From Shimia_B sp039815465 (GTDB lineage Bacteria; Pseudomonadota; Alphaproteobacteria; Rhodobacterales; Rhodobacteraceae), in contig JBCBZG010000006.1 of assembly GCA_039815465.1 (NCBI GenBank), forward strand, positions 142,931 to 206,930: a stretch of DNA of 64,000 nt, given 5' to 3'. Positions 42,555-50,742 of this stretch are shown in pieces (position 1 is the stretch's first letter; each line of letters begins with the position of its first letter). Made by a program: the position numbers and the translations under genes. The notes beneath the pieces are model-generated. The model ran no database searches. It was not told the DNA's origin and worked only from the letters and a program-made list of their open reading frames with translations.

Positions 42555-43733
42555 TTATGCACTCCGGTAGAGTTTGGTCATCGAGAATTCGCGGTGACCC
42601 AGCGCCTCTGCGGCGGTTTTGCGGCCATTGGCGGTGCGGCGGATCATGTCGATCAGCGCATCGCCTGCCTCGTCGATGGTCTGTTCGCGGCGCAGGATGC
42701 CGGAGACGTCCACATCGACGTGCTCACCCATGGTGCGCACGGTGCGCGGGTTCGCGGTGATCTTGATCACGGGCACGATGGGGTTGCCGACCACATTGCC
42801 CTGCCCCGTGGGGAAGGTGTGGATCACAGCACCGCCTGCGGCCATGAGCGTGACGCATTCGGCGGCGGCCGAGGACGAGTCCATGAAGTAGAGGCCATCG
42901 CCGGAGCTCGGCTGTTCGGCGGGTTCCAGGATGTCGATGAACTGGGACGTCCGACCGATTTTCTCCAGGTTGCCCAGTGCCTTTTCCTCGATGGTGGTCA
43001 GGCCGCCTTCGATGTTGCCCTTGGTGGGCTGGCTGTCGGACAGGTCATCGGTCTGGTGGGCGAAGATGACGTCGTCCTGATAGGCCTTCCACATCTTGTA
43101 CCAGCGTTCGCCGACTTCCTCGTTGATCGCGCGTTTCTGGCAGATGTGCTCTGCGCCCGTGATCTCGGATGTCTCGCCGAAGAAGCCGGTGATGCCCTCT
43201 GGCAGGAGCTTGTCGTACATGTTGCCGACCGTTGGGCAGGAGCCAAGGCCGGTGGTCGTGTCGGATTCACCGCATTTGGTGGAGACCCAGAGTTCCTTGA
43301 TGGAGCACTCTTCCTTTTGGCACTCGGTGGCTTTGTGAACGAAGTCCTTTGCCGCCCAGGAGGCTGCGCGGATGGTTTCAAAGTCGCCCTTCTGTTCGAT
43401 GGAAAACTCGGCGACTTCCTTACCCGTTTCGCGGATGCCGTTGGCGATTTTGGACGTCCAGCCGGGTTCGATGCCGATCACGACGACCGAATGCACGTTG
43501 GGGTTGGAGCCGGTGCCAATCATCGTGCGGAAGTGCAATTCGAGGTCTTCACCGAACTGCAGACGGCCATAGGCGTGGGGGATGGCGAGCGTGCCTTTGA
43601 CGTTATTCGCAACCGCTTCACACGCGGCGTTGGAGATGTCGTCGACGGGCAGGATCAGCACGTGATTGCGGACACCCACGCGGCCATTTTCGCGGCGGTA
43701 GCCCATGAAGGTCATGTTCGAGTATTTGCTCAT
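42555..43733 (-). CDS. suyB: (2R)-sulfolactate sulfo-lyase, large subunit
   Basis: SuyAB cleave (R)-3-sulfolactate to pyruvate and sulfite. The 392-residue protein belongs to the UxaA/altronate dehydratase family with the start FMGYRRENGRVGVRNHVLILPV. Conserved features include IPHAYGRLQFGEDLELHFRT, the TKCGESDTTTGLGSCPTVGN segment with probable iron-binding Cys, and GAVIHTFPTGQGNVVGNPIVPVIK. Length and neighbours (suyA, hps genes, soe genes) favour SuyB over altronate dehydratase. Confidence 0.9.
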   Translation of the reverse strand: MSKYSNMTFMGYRRENGRVGVRNHVLILPVDDISNAACEAVANNVKGTLAIPHAYGRLQFGEDLELHFRTMIGTGSNPNVHSVVVIGIEPGWTSKIANGIRETGKEVAEFSIEQKGDFETIRAASWAAKDFVHKATECQKEECSIKELWVSTKCGESDTTTGLGSCPTVGNMYDKLLPEGITGFFGETSEITGAEHICQKRAINEEVGERWYKMWKAYQDDVIFAHQTDDLSDSQPTKGNIEGGLTTIEEKALGNLEKIGRTSQFIDILEPAEQPSSGDGLYFMDSSSAAAECVTLMAAGGAVIHTFPTGQGNVVGNPIVPVIKITANPRTVRTMGEHVDVDVSGILRREQTIDEAGDALIDMIRRTANGRKTAAEALGHREFSMTKLYRSA

Positions 43734-43745
43734 ATTCTCAGCCCC

Positions 43746-44051
43746 TTACCAGCGTTTCGTTTTGCAGTTATGCGTGTGAACGTGCCCGCCTTGGGGGACG
43801 TCTGCAATGAATTTTCCGATGTCTTCGCCGTACTTGATGGCGGTATCGCCGTCCTTGATGTCTTTGAGCGCGATCTTGTGTCCGATGGGAACATCTGCGT
43901 CCGCGGTGAGGCGGAAGGTGGAGTTGTCGTGGGTGATGCAGCAGAGCATGTCGGTGCCTGCGGTCAGGCCCTCGACCACGACGACGCCGACATTATCGGC
44001 CTCTTCATGGACCAGGAGGTGTGGGATTTCATTGGGGGCTGGGTTTGCCAT
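43746..44051 (-). CDS. suyA: (2R)-sulfolactate sulfo-lyase, small subunit
   Basis: This 101-residue SAF-domain protein has VGVVVVEGLTAGTDMLCCI at about 21-39, VPIGHKIALKDIKDGDTAIKYGEDIG and the C-terminal HVHTHNCK. It is the partner of suyB, 12 bp downstream, forming a two-subunit UxaA-type lyase. Confidence 0.9.
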   Translation of the reverse strand: MANPAPNEIPHLLVHEEADNVGVVVVEGLTAGTDMLCCITHDNSTFRLTADADVPIGHKIALKDIKDGDTAIKYGEDIGKFIADVPQGGHVHTHNCKTKRW

Positions 44052-44068
44052 CGGGGCTTTCTCTTCGG

Positions 44069-45043
44069 TCAGGGTTTCAGGATGATTTTGGGGGCGGCGA
44101 CAGTGCCTGCACGGATGTCGGCGAATGCGCGCGCGCCCTCGGAGAGGGGTCGTGTTTCGACCCAGTTGAGCGGGCCAAGATCGCCCGCGAATAGCGCGGC
44201 ACAGGTGTCGCGGAAGTCTTGCATGGTGTAGGTGTAGGTGCCGATGAAGCTGATTTCCTGGAGCGTGATGCGCCGGATATCGAGCCCGCCGGACCCACCG
44301 CCGAGCCCCACGTGGAGGATCGCGCCGCCCGGGCGGACGGCGGCGGAGGCCGTGGCGCGGGTGGCGTCAAAGCCCACGGCGTCGACAACGATGTCGTAGC
44401 TGTTATCTGCCACGCCATCCGGACCCGTCAGGTGCGCGTCGAGATGGCCGGCGAGGTAGGCGCGGCGCGCGTCATTGGGTTCGCTGAGCGTGATGTCGTG
44501 GCACCCTTGCGCCTTGAGCGCGAGCGCCGCCGCGAAGCCGATGGCCCCGCCGCCGATCACGAGCGCGCGGTCGGGAAAGGTGGTCTCTAACCCCAGCCGC
44601 ACGGCGTGCCAGCTTACGGCCAGCGGCTCTGCGAGCGAGGCAATTTCCAAAGAAATTGCCTCTGGCACCTCGACCAAGTTCCGTTCGGGCATGGAGACGT
44701 ATTCCGCAAACGCGCCTTCGCGCGGGGGCATAGAGATGATCTGGCGCGAGGGGCACAGGTTTTCGCGCCCTGCCTTGCTGGCGGCGCTCGTCGGGTCGGT
44801 GACGAGCGGGTTGATCGTGACGCGGCGCCCGTCGAGCGGGCCGCCGACGATGGTCCCTGCCCCTTCGTGACCGAGGATCAGCGGCGCGGGGCGGCGGTCG
44901 TCATGGCCCAGATAGGCGTGCATGTCCGAGCCGCAGATGCCCACGCTGTCGATGCGGATCAGGTGCTGGCCGTCGATGTCGCCGGGGTCGGGCGCGTCGC
45001 GGTATTCGAGGCTTTCGGGGCCGGTGTAGACGAGTGCCTTCAT
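44069..45043 (-). CDS. hpsP: Zinc-type alcohol dehydrogenase (HpsP-like)
   Basis: It starts at ATG 45043 with an ATGA overlap onto hpsO, giving 324 residues. Catalytic zinc ligands are Cys37 (GICGSD), His59-Glu60 (LGHEGAG). The cofactor site is VIGGGAIGFAAALALKAQG. The structural zinc lobe keeps only one cysteine (Cys97 in ENLCPSR). In the known DHPS pathway HpsP and HpsO interconvert the stereoisomers of DHPS through the keto form. The longer frame up to 45625 lies across hpsO and is rejected. Confidence 0.88.
   Translation of the reverse strand: MKALVYTGPESLEYRDAPDPGDIDGQHLIRIDSVGICGSDMHAYLGHDDRRPAPLILGHEGAGTIVGGPLDGRRVTINPLVTDPTSAASKAGRENLCPSRQIISMPPREGAFAEYVSMPERNLVEVPEAISLEIASLAEPLAVSWHAVRLGLETTFPDRALVIGGGAIGFAAALALKAQGCHDITLSEPNDARRAYLAGHLDAHLTGPDGVADNSYDIVVDAVGFDATRATASAAVRPGGAILHVGLGGGSGGLDIRRITLQEISFIGTYTYTMQDFRDTCAALFAGDLGPLNWVETRPLSEGARAFADIRAGTVAAPKIILKP
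44637..44662. repeat. Perfect 11-bp inverted repeat inside hpsP
   Basis: GAGGCAATTTC and GAAATTGCCTC flank CAAA within the hpsP coding region. It may be a strong RNA hairpin or the mark of a palindromic repeat element. Confidence 0.7.
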
Positions 45044-45801
45044 TTCGCGGTGAACCCTCCGTCGACCATGAGCACCTGGCCTGTGACGTAGGACGCCGCG
45101 TCGGAGGCGAGGAAGAGGAGCGGACCGTCGATGTCGCTGAGGTCGCCGTTGCGGCCGATGCAGGTTTGGGCTGCGTTGCGCGCGGCGCGCTCTGGGTCGG
45201 CAAAGACGGGGCCGGTGAGTTCGGTCGGGAAGAAGCCCGGGCCGATGGCGTTCACGTTGACGCCGTCGGGCGACCACGCTTCGGCCATGGCGCGGGTCAG
45301 CTGGGCGATGCCTGCCTTGGTCGCGCCGTAGGCCACGCCGCCCGGAAAGGCGCGGAAGGTCTGGAGCGAGGCGAAGTTGATGATGCGGCCCCAGCCGTTG
45401 GCGACCATGGCGGGCACGAGCGCTTGGCTGAGGAAAAACGGTGCGGTGAGGTTCACGGCTAGCGTCGCGTCCCAGCCGTCGGGTGTGACGCCGTCGGCGG
45501 TTTCGCGGGTGTTGAGCCCTGCGGCGTGGACAAGGATGTCGGGGGGCCCGAAGGGTTCGGTGATCAGCGCCGCGAGGTCGTCGATGGTTTCGCGTTCGGT
45601 CACGTCGGCGGCCACGGCGGAGCAATGTTCGCCCACCTCAAGTGCAAGCGACACCAGCGCGTCCTCGCGGCGGGCGACGGCCACAACTTCGGCCCCCGCG
45701 GCGGCGAGCGCGATGACCGCTTGCCGCCCAAGGCCGGAGCTTGCGCCCGTCACGCAGGCCACGCGGCCCGACAGGTCAAATAGCCCCGCCGGGTTAGCCA
45801 T
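45040..45801 (-). CDS. hpsO: Short-chain dehydrogenase (HpsO-like)
   Basis: This 253-residue SDR has TGASSGLG at about 19-26, catalytic NFASL-SxxxxxxxxAYGATKAG and the C-terminal YVTGQVLMVDGGF. It is placed between hpsN (8-bp overlap) and hpsP (4-bp overlap). In DHPS degraders HpsO and HpsP together convert (S)-DHPS to (R)-DHPS by way of a ketone. The assignment rests on the gene set; the SDR family alone is not specific. Confidence 0.85.
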   Translation of the reverse strand: MANPAGLFDLSGRVACVTGASSGLGRQAVIALAAAGAEVVAVARREDALVSLALEVGEHCSAVAADVTERETIDDLAALITEPFGPPDILVHAAGLNTRETADGVTPDGWDATLAVNLTAPFFLSQALVPAMVANGWGRIINFASLQTFRAFPGGVAYGATKAGIAQLTRAMAEAWSPDGVNVNAIGPGFFPTELTGPVFADPERAARNAAQTCIGRNGDLSDIDGPLLFLASDAASYVTGQVLMVDGGFTAK

Positions 45802-47101
45802 TGGCAGAGAGATCGAAGTTTACCTCTGGGAAGTATTTCGCCAGGCGGACATCCGCGGCGCGGGCGTGACCTTCCATCCCTTCCAGGCGGGAGATGCGCG
45901 CTGTGGCCTCCGCGATGGAGCGGGCGCCCTCGCGGGTGGCGCGCTGCCATGTGACGATCTTCATGAACTTGTGGACGCTGAGCCCACCGGTGTAGCTCGC
46001 AGCACCTGAGGTCGGCAGCACGTGGTTCGTGCCTGCGGCCTTGTCCCCGTAGGAGACGGTGGTTTCTTCGCCCAGGAAGAGCGAGCCGTAGCATGTCAGG
46101 TTTTCGAGCCACCAGTCAAGGTCGTCGGCCTGCACGGTGAGGTGTTCGGGTGCGTATTCGTCGGAGCAGGCGGCCATGTCTTCGCGGTTTTCGCAGACCA
46201 CAACCTCCGCATAGTCGCGCCATGCGGCGGTGGCGTTGTCGCGGTTCAGCTCTGGCAGGTCGTCGATCAAGCCGGGGACGAGGCTCATGACTTTTTCCGC
46301 CAGCTCGCGGCTGTCGGTGACGAGCCAAACCGGGGAGTTGTAGCCGTGTTCGGCCTGGCTCACGAGGTCGGTGGCCACGATATGGGCGTCGGCCGTGGCG
46401 TCGGCGAGGATGAGGCTGTCAGTTGGGCCAGCGATCATGTCGATGCCCACGCGCCCGTAGAGGATACGCTTGGCTTCGGCGACGAACTGGTTGCCGGGGC
46501 CCACGATGATGTTGGCTTGGGGCAGACCAAATAGCCCGTAGGCGAGTGAGGCCACCCCTTGGACGCCGCCGACGGCGAGGATTTTATCGGCGCCGCAGGC
46601 GTGGGCGGCAAAAACGATGCCGGGCGCGAGCCCCTGACCCGGTTGCGGGGGGGAGGCCACGGCCACGTGGCGCGCGCCGGCGACGCGGGCGGTCGTGACG
46701 GTCATCATGGCGCTTGCGATATGGCGGTAGCGGCCTGCGGGGACGTAGCAGCCCACCGCGTCCACGGGGATGGATTTCTGACCGGCGACAAAGCCTGGCT
46801 GCACCTCCATCTCGAAATCGGAGACTGTGGCGCGCTGTGCCTCGGCAAAGCGGCGGACGTTGTCGCGGGCAAAGAGGATGTCATCCTTGAGCTTTTGAGG
46901 GACCAGTGCCGACGCCGCCTCGATCTCCTCCTCCGTGAGGATTGTGTTGCCGTCGTATTTGTCGAACTTGGCTGCGTATTCGAGCGCTTTGGCGTCCCCC
47001 CCGGCCTCGATCTCCGCCAGGATATTTTTGACGATATCGTGGGTCTCTGACGCGTCAGAGGTGGATGTTAGCGTGGCCTTCTTCAGGAAGGTTCTACCCA
47101 T
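45794..47101 (-). CDS. hpsN: Sulfopropanediol 3-dehydrogenase (HpsN)
   Basis: The enzyme oxidises (R)-2,3-dihydroxypropane-1-sulfonate to (R)-sulfolactate in two NAD-dependent steps. The protein (435 residues from ATG 47101) is of the histidinol dehydrogenase family: CYVPAGRYRHIASAMMTVTTARVAG, DLVSQAEHGYNSPV, SDEYAPEHLTV, NHVLPTSGAASYTGGLSVHKFMK. The absence of other his genes, and neighbours suyAB, hpsO and hpsP, identify it as HpsN rather than HisD. It overlaps the DUF475 gene by 8 bp. Confidence 0.92.
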   Translation of the reverse strand: MGRTFLKKATLTSTSDASETHDIVKNILAEIEAGGDAKALEYAAKFDKYDGNTILTEEEIEAASALVPQKLKDDILFARDNVRRFAEAQRATVSDFEMEVQPGFVAGQKSIPVDAVGCYVPAGRYRHIASAMMTVTTARVAGARHVAVASPPQPGQGLAPGIVFAAHACGADKILAVGGVQGVASLAYGLFGLPQANIIVGPGNQFVAEAKRILYGRVGIDMIAGPTDSLILADATADAHIVATDLVSQAEHGYNSPVWLVTDSRELAEKVMSLVPGLIDDLPELNRDNATAAWRDYAEVVVCENREDMAACSDEYAPEHLTVQADDLDWWLENLTCYGSLFLGEETTVSYGDKAAGTNHVLPTSGAASYTGGLSVHKFMKIVTWQRATREGARSIAEATARISRLEGMEGHARAADVRLAKYFPEVNFDLSANG

Positions 47102-48146
47102 TGGAAGCTCTTTCTTGTGTGTTGTATCGGACGGAACTGACGAGCGCGTAGCCGATGAATCCGACGCCAATCAAGCCTGTAACGGCTTCTGGGAAATGAA
47201 CGAAACTTTGTGCGAACATTATGAGAGATAGCGCGAGGATGGAGTAGAACGCCCCATGCTCAAGGTACCGAAAATGCTGCAAAGTCCCCTTTTCCACGAG
47301 CATGATTGTCATGGACCGGACATACATCGCGCCGATGCCCAGACCGATGGCGATAAGGATGATATTGGTGGTCAGCGCAAAGGCCCCGATGACCCCGTCG
47401 AAGGAGAAGCTGGCGTCGAGCACTTCGAGGTAGAGGAACGCGCCGAGCCCCCCGCGCGCGGCGGTGCTCATGGCGGCCTCTTTGTCGTCGAGGAAAGCGC
47501 CGAGGCCGTCGACGAGCATGAAGGTGATGAGCCCGAGAACCCCTGAGAACAGGAAGGTTTGTTGGCCGTGTTCGGGCAGGAAGGTGGAGATTGTGGTGAT
47601 CAAGATCAGCACCAGCGCGATCTCGAACCCGCGGATGCCGCCCAGGGCGCGCAGGCGGCGTTCGATGATGCCGATCCAGTCGACATCTTTCTCCTGATCC
47701 ACGAAGAATTTGAGCGCCACCATCATCAGGAACGTCCCGCCAAAGGCCGCGATGGACCCGTGGGAGTGTTCGATGATCTTGGAATACTCGTCGGGCTCGG
47801 ACAGGGCCAGTTGCACCGCCGCCACCGGGTTGATCCAGGCGAATACGGCGACAATGGCCACGGGAAACACGATGCGCATCCCGAAGACCGCGATGAGGAT
47901 CCCCCAGGTCAGGAAGCGTTGCTGCCAGACCGGGGTCATCTCCACCAGCTTGTTGGCGTTGACGATGGCGTTGTCAAAGCTCAGCGCGATTTCGAGCACA
48001 GCGAGCACCGCGCCCACCATCAGGAAGGAGAGGAGACCTGAGACGGTCTCCTCCGTTTCCCAGCCGAGCCAGCCAGAGAGGCCGAGCCCGATGACCGTCA
48101 CGATGAGCGGCCATTTCAGGTAGGACAGCGCGGAGCGTTGCGCCAT
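47094..48146 (-). CDS. DUF475 (TerC-like) membrane protein
   Basis: This 350-residue integral membrane protein has about nine helices. Family signatures are LEIALSFDNAIVNANKLVEM with the acidic Asp-Asn pair and LDASFSFDGVIGAFALTTNI, both typical of DUF475/TerC. TerC relatives are linked to metal export and stress. It sits between the TRAP permease and hpsN with short overlaps and no hairpin, so it is probably co-expressed. A role in exporting sulfite, sulfate or metal during DHPS growth is an inference. Confidence 0.85.
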   Translation of the reverse strand: MAQRSALSYLKWPLIVTVIGLGLSGWLGWETEETVSGLLSFLMVGAVLAVLEIALSFDNAIVNANKLVEMTPVWQQRFLTWGILIAVFGMRIVFPVAIVAVFAWINPVAAVQLALSEPDEYSKIIEHSHGSIAAFGGTFLMMVALKFFVDQEKDVDWIGIIERRLRALGGIRGFEIALVLILITTISTFLPEHGQQTFLFSGVLGLITFMLVDGLGAFLDDKEAAMSTAARGGLGAFLYLEVLDASFSFDGVIGAFALTTNIILIAIGLGIGAMYVRSMTIMLVEKGTLQHFRYLEHGAFYSILALSLIMFAQSFVHFPEAVTGLIGVGFIGYALVSSVRYNTQERASNG

Positions 48147-48150
48147 CGCG

Positions 48151-50625
48151 TTAGCCCCCGCCCATCACGCGCGGCAGCCAAAGGACGAGCTGCGGGAAGA
48201 TGAAGATCAACGCGAGGCCAAAGAGCTGGACCAGCATGAACTGCATCATCCCCAGGTAGATGTCCTTGAGGTCCCAATTCGGCACCACCCCTTTGAGGAA
48301 GTAGGCCGAGAGCGCCACCGGCGGACTGAGCCAGGCGGTTTGTAGGTTCACCGCCACCAGGATCCCGAACCAGACCATCAGGTTATAGCGGTCGAGCCCG
48401 TGGATCGAGAGCGCCTCCACCGTTGGGAGCAGGATCGGCACCACGATGAGCACGATAGGCACCCATTCGAGCGGCCAGCCCAGAAGGAAGATGAGCGCCA
48501 TGACCAGAAGCAAGATCAGGTAGGGCGACATCTCAAGGCCCAGAAGGATTTCCGTCATCATCCGCGGCGTGCCCAGTGCAGAGAACTGCGCGCCGAAGAA
48601 GTTCGAAGCCGCCACGAGGAACATGATCAGCACCGTGATCTCCAGCGCTTTGATCAGGCTGTCAAAGAAGCTGGGGATCGTGAACTTGCGGTACATGACA
48701 GAGAGCAGGATCGCGCCGAAGGCCCCCATCGCCGCCGCCTCCGCTGGCGTGGCGAGACCCAGAAGGATCGAACCCAACGCAAAGGAGATCAGGATCGTCG
48801 GCGGCATGAGGCCTTGGAAAAACTCGTCCCACAGAGAGGCGAAGTAGAAGCCTTCGTCGGCATCATTGCCGTATATGTGTCTGCCGAGATAGGCCAATAG
48901 CAGCACGAACAACGCAAAGCACAAGGAAATGAGCGGTATCGCTCCGTCCTCCGGCCTGATGTTTACGTAGACCATATAAACGTGGAAGATCACGGCTATA
49001 GGGACCACAATTCGCAGAACGCTGAGGTTTCTATATGCGGCGTAGGCGACCGCGCTCGTCGCAGCGAGTACAATTAGACCTCCGAACGGGATCACGCCGA
49101 ACGCGCCAAGAAGGCCAAGGCCAAACACCCGGCAGAGCGTCAGCACGCCCAGGCAGATCAGCGCCACTTCGGCGCCATAGAAGCGCGAGGTATCAGGCTG
49201 ATCTTCCTCGCCAAGGATCGGGCCGAGCTCCGGGTTCAGCCAGCAGCGTCCCAGCGTGTAGATCAGGTAGAGCGAGGCGAGCAGTGCGCCGGGAACGAAC
49301 GCCCCCCGGAAGAGGTCGAGCGTGGACACTTCCAGCACAGGTCCCATCACGATCAGCATGATCGAGGGCGGGATCAGAATGCCCAAGGTGCCACCGGCCG
49401 TGATACAGCCCGCCGCGAGTTTCACATTGTAGCCGGATCGGCTCATCGTGGCGCCGGCCATGATGCCCAGCAGCGTCACCGACGCCCCCACGATCCCCGT
49501 CGCCGCGGCAAAGATCGTGGACACGATCAACACCGCAATGAAGAGCGCGCCGCGCACGCGGGCCATGATCATCTGGATGGACGCGAAAAGACGCTCCATG
49601 AGGCCCGCGGCCTCCATCACGATGCCCATGAGCACGAAGAGCGGCACCGCCATCAACTGATCGTTGAGCATGGTGGAGTTCGTGTTCAGCGTCATCAGCA
49701 GTGTCGTGAGCTTGAAGTTCGCGCCCCAGATACCGAACACAAACGCCAAGAAGATCAGCGTGAACGAAATCGGGAAGCCGATGAAGATCACGAAGAGCAT
49801 GGCACCCAGCATGATCAGGCCAATGGTTGGCTTGTCCAAGGTCGGCCGCGCGCTCATCAGGTCCGTAAACCATTCGCCGCCCGGCACCAGATCAGGTGTA
49901 AAGACCGCGAGCATCAGCCACACCAAAGCGACCACGTAGACTGGCAGCGCCATGACGAAGTAGCGTTCACGCGCCTTGCCCATTTTGTGGAAGGCGCGGA
50001 AGATTTCCGGCAGGCCCTGCAGAGCCAGCAGAAGACCACCGATCGGCATCGCGAGACGGGCGGGCCACAGGATTGGCTGCCAAGCGCTGTCCAGCGCCAG
50101 GCGCTCGCCCGTTTCGTAGGACACCAGCCAGAATTGGCTTGCCACGATGGTGAAAAAGATCATCGAAGGGATGAAGAAGAGCAGGTAGGCCACCGCATCG
50201 ACTGTCGCCTGCGTCTTGTCCGACCAGTTTCGATAGAGGAAGTCGGCGCGAATATGCACCCCGCGCATCAGGCCGTAGCCCGCGCCCGCCATCCAGAGGA
50301 CACCGGCGATCATGCGGCTGAGGTCATAGGCCTGCAATGTCGGACCCAGCCCGAGGCTGCGGGCGAGGTCTTCCATCCCTGCGTCCTGCAGGATGATGAA
50401 GGAGTTCCGAGAGAACACCTCCCACACCACGACCGCGATCAGCGGGACCATCATCAGCGCAATCAGCTGACCGGCGCGGTAGTTGATGACGTCAATGGCG
50501 GCCGTGATCGGGCGCTGCCAGGGCGTCATATCCTCGGGCGTTTCACCCGGCGCTTCTGCCCGTCGCTCAGCAATAAGCTCGTCAGCGATTTCCAGATCGT
50601 CTGGGTTTGGTTCTTCTGCGGCCAT
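48151..50625 (-). CDS. TRAP transporter permease, fused small+large (DctQM)
   Basis: This 824-residue membrane protein joins the four-helix DctQ domain (about 30-215) and the DctM domain (from about 255). Examples of hydrophobic segments include LIALMMVPLIAVVVWEVF in the first and GILIPPSIMLIVMGPVLE in the second. It works with the SBP at 50743 to import a substrate, most probably DHPS, driven by a sodium gradient. Known DHPS clusters of R. pomeroyi use a TRAP system called HpsKLM, in which the two membrane parts are separate. Here they are fused. Confidence 0.9.
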   Translation of the reverse strand: MAAEEPNPDDLEIADELIAERRAEAPGETPEDMTPWQRPITAAIDVINYRAGQLIALMMVPLIAVVVWEVFSRNSFIILQDAGMEDLARSLGLGPTLQAYDLSRMIAGVLWMAGAGYGLMRGVHIRADFLYRNWSDKTQATVDAVAYLLFFIPSMIFFTIVASQFWLVSYETGERLALDSAWQPILWPARLAMPIGGLLLALQGLPEIFRAFHKMGKARERYFVMALPVYVVALVWLMLAVFTPDLVPGGEWFTDLMSARPTLDKPTIGLIMLGAMLFVIFIGFPISFTLIFLAFVFGIWGANFKLTTLLMTLNTNSTMLNDQLMAVPLFVLMGIVMEAAGLMERLFASIQMIMARVRGALFIAVLIVSTIFAAATGIVGASVTLLGIMAGATMSRSGYNVKLAAGCITAGGTLGILIPPSIMLIVMGPVLEVSTLDLFRGAFVPGALLASLYLIYTLGRCWLNPELGPILGEEDQPDTSRFYGAEVALICLGVLTLCRVFGLGLLGAFGVIPFGGLIVLAATSAVAYAAYRNLSVLRIVVPIAVIFHVYMVYVNIRPEDGAIPLISLCFALFVLLLAYLGRHIYGNDADEGFYFASLWDEFFQGLMPPTILISFALGSILLGLATPAEAAAMGAFGAILLSVMYRKFTIPSFFDSLIKALEITVLIMFLVAASNFFGAQFSALGTPRMMTEILLGLEMSPYLILLLVMALIFLLGWPLEWVPIVLIVVPILLPTVEALSIHGLDRYNLMVWFGILVAVNLQTAWLSPPVALSAYFLKGVVPNWDLKDIYLGMMQFMLVQLFGLALIFIFPQLVLWLPRVMGGG

Positions 50626-50701
50626 TGCGGTGTCCCCCTATTCAAAAACGGCCCTCTTTGGCGGGGCAGCTTTCCAATACGGGTCGTCGGCTAAAGAAGG
50701 T

Positions 50702-50731
50702 GCGCGCCCCGGGGCTGAGCCCGGAGCGCGC
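50702..50731 (-). terminator. 12-bp stem-loop after dctP
   Basis: On the minus strand GCGCGCTCCGGG and CCCGGGGCGCGC pair (one G-T) around CTCAGC, 12 nt after the SBP stop, with a short pyrimidine run afterwards. Such hairpins raise SBP yield over the membrane gene. Confidence 0.75.
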
Positions 50732-50742
50732 GGGTAGATCGC

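Noticed and set aside
42555..44051. Altronate dehydratase (uxaA)
   Set aside because: Split large and small subunits of the sulfo-lyase size, and neighbours for sulfonate breakdown and sulfite oxidation, fit SuyAB better.
42435..44231. Rightward 598-residue frame opposite suyB, suyA and hpsP
   Set aside because: It is antisense to well-supported genes; GC-rich codon bias opens such frames.
44069..45625. 518-residue leftward frame for the zinc dehydrogenase
   Set aside because: The first 194 residues are out of frame over hpsO and Arg-rich; ATG 45043 with ATGA overlap is the real start.
45794..47101. Histidinol dehydrogenase (hisD)
   Set aside because: No other histidine gene is near; the gene is embedded among hpsO, hpsP and suyAB, which fits HpsN.
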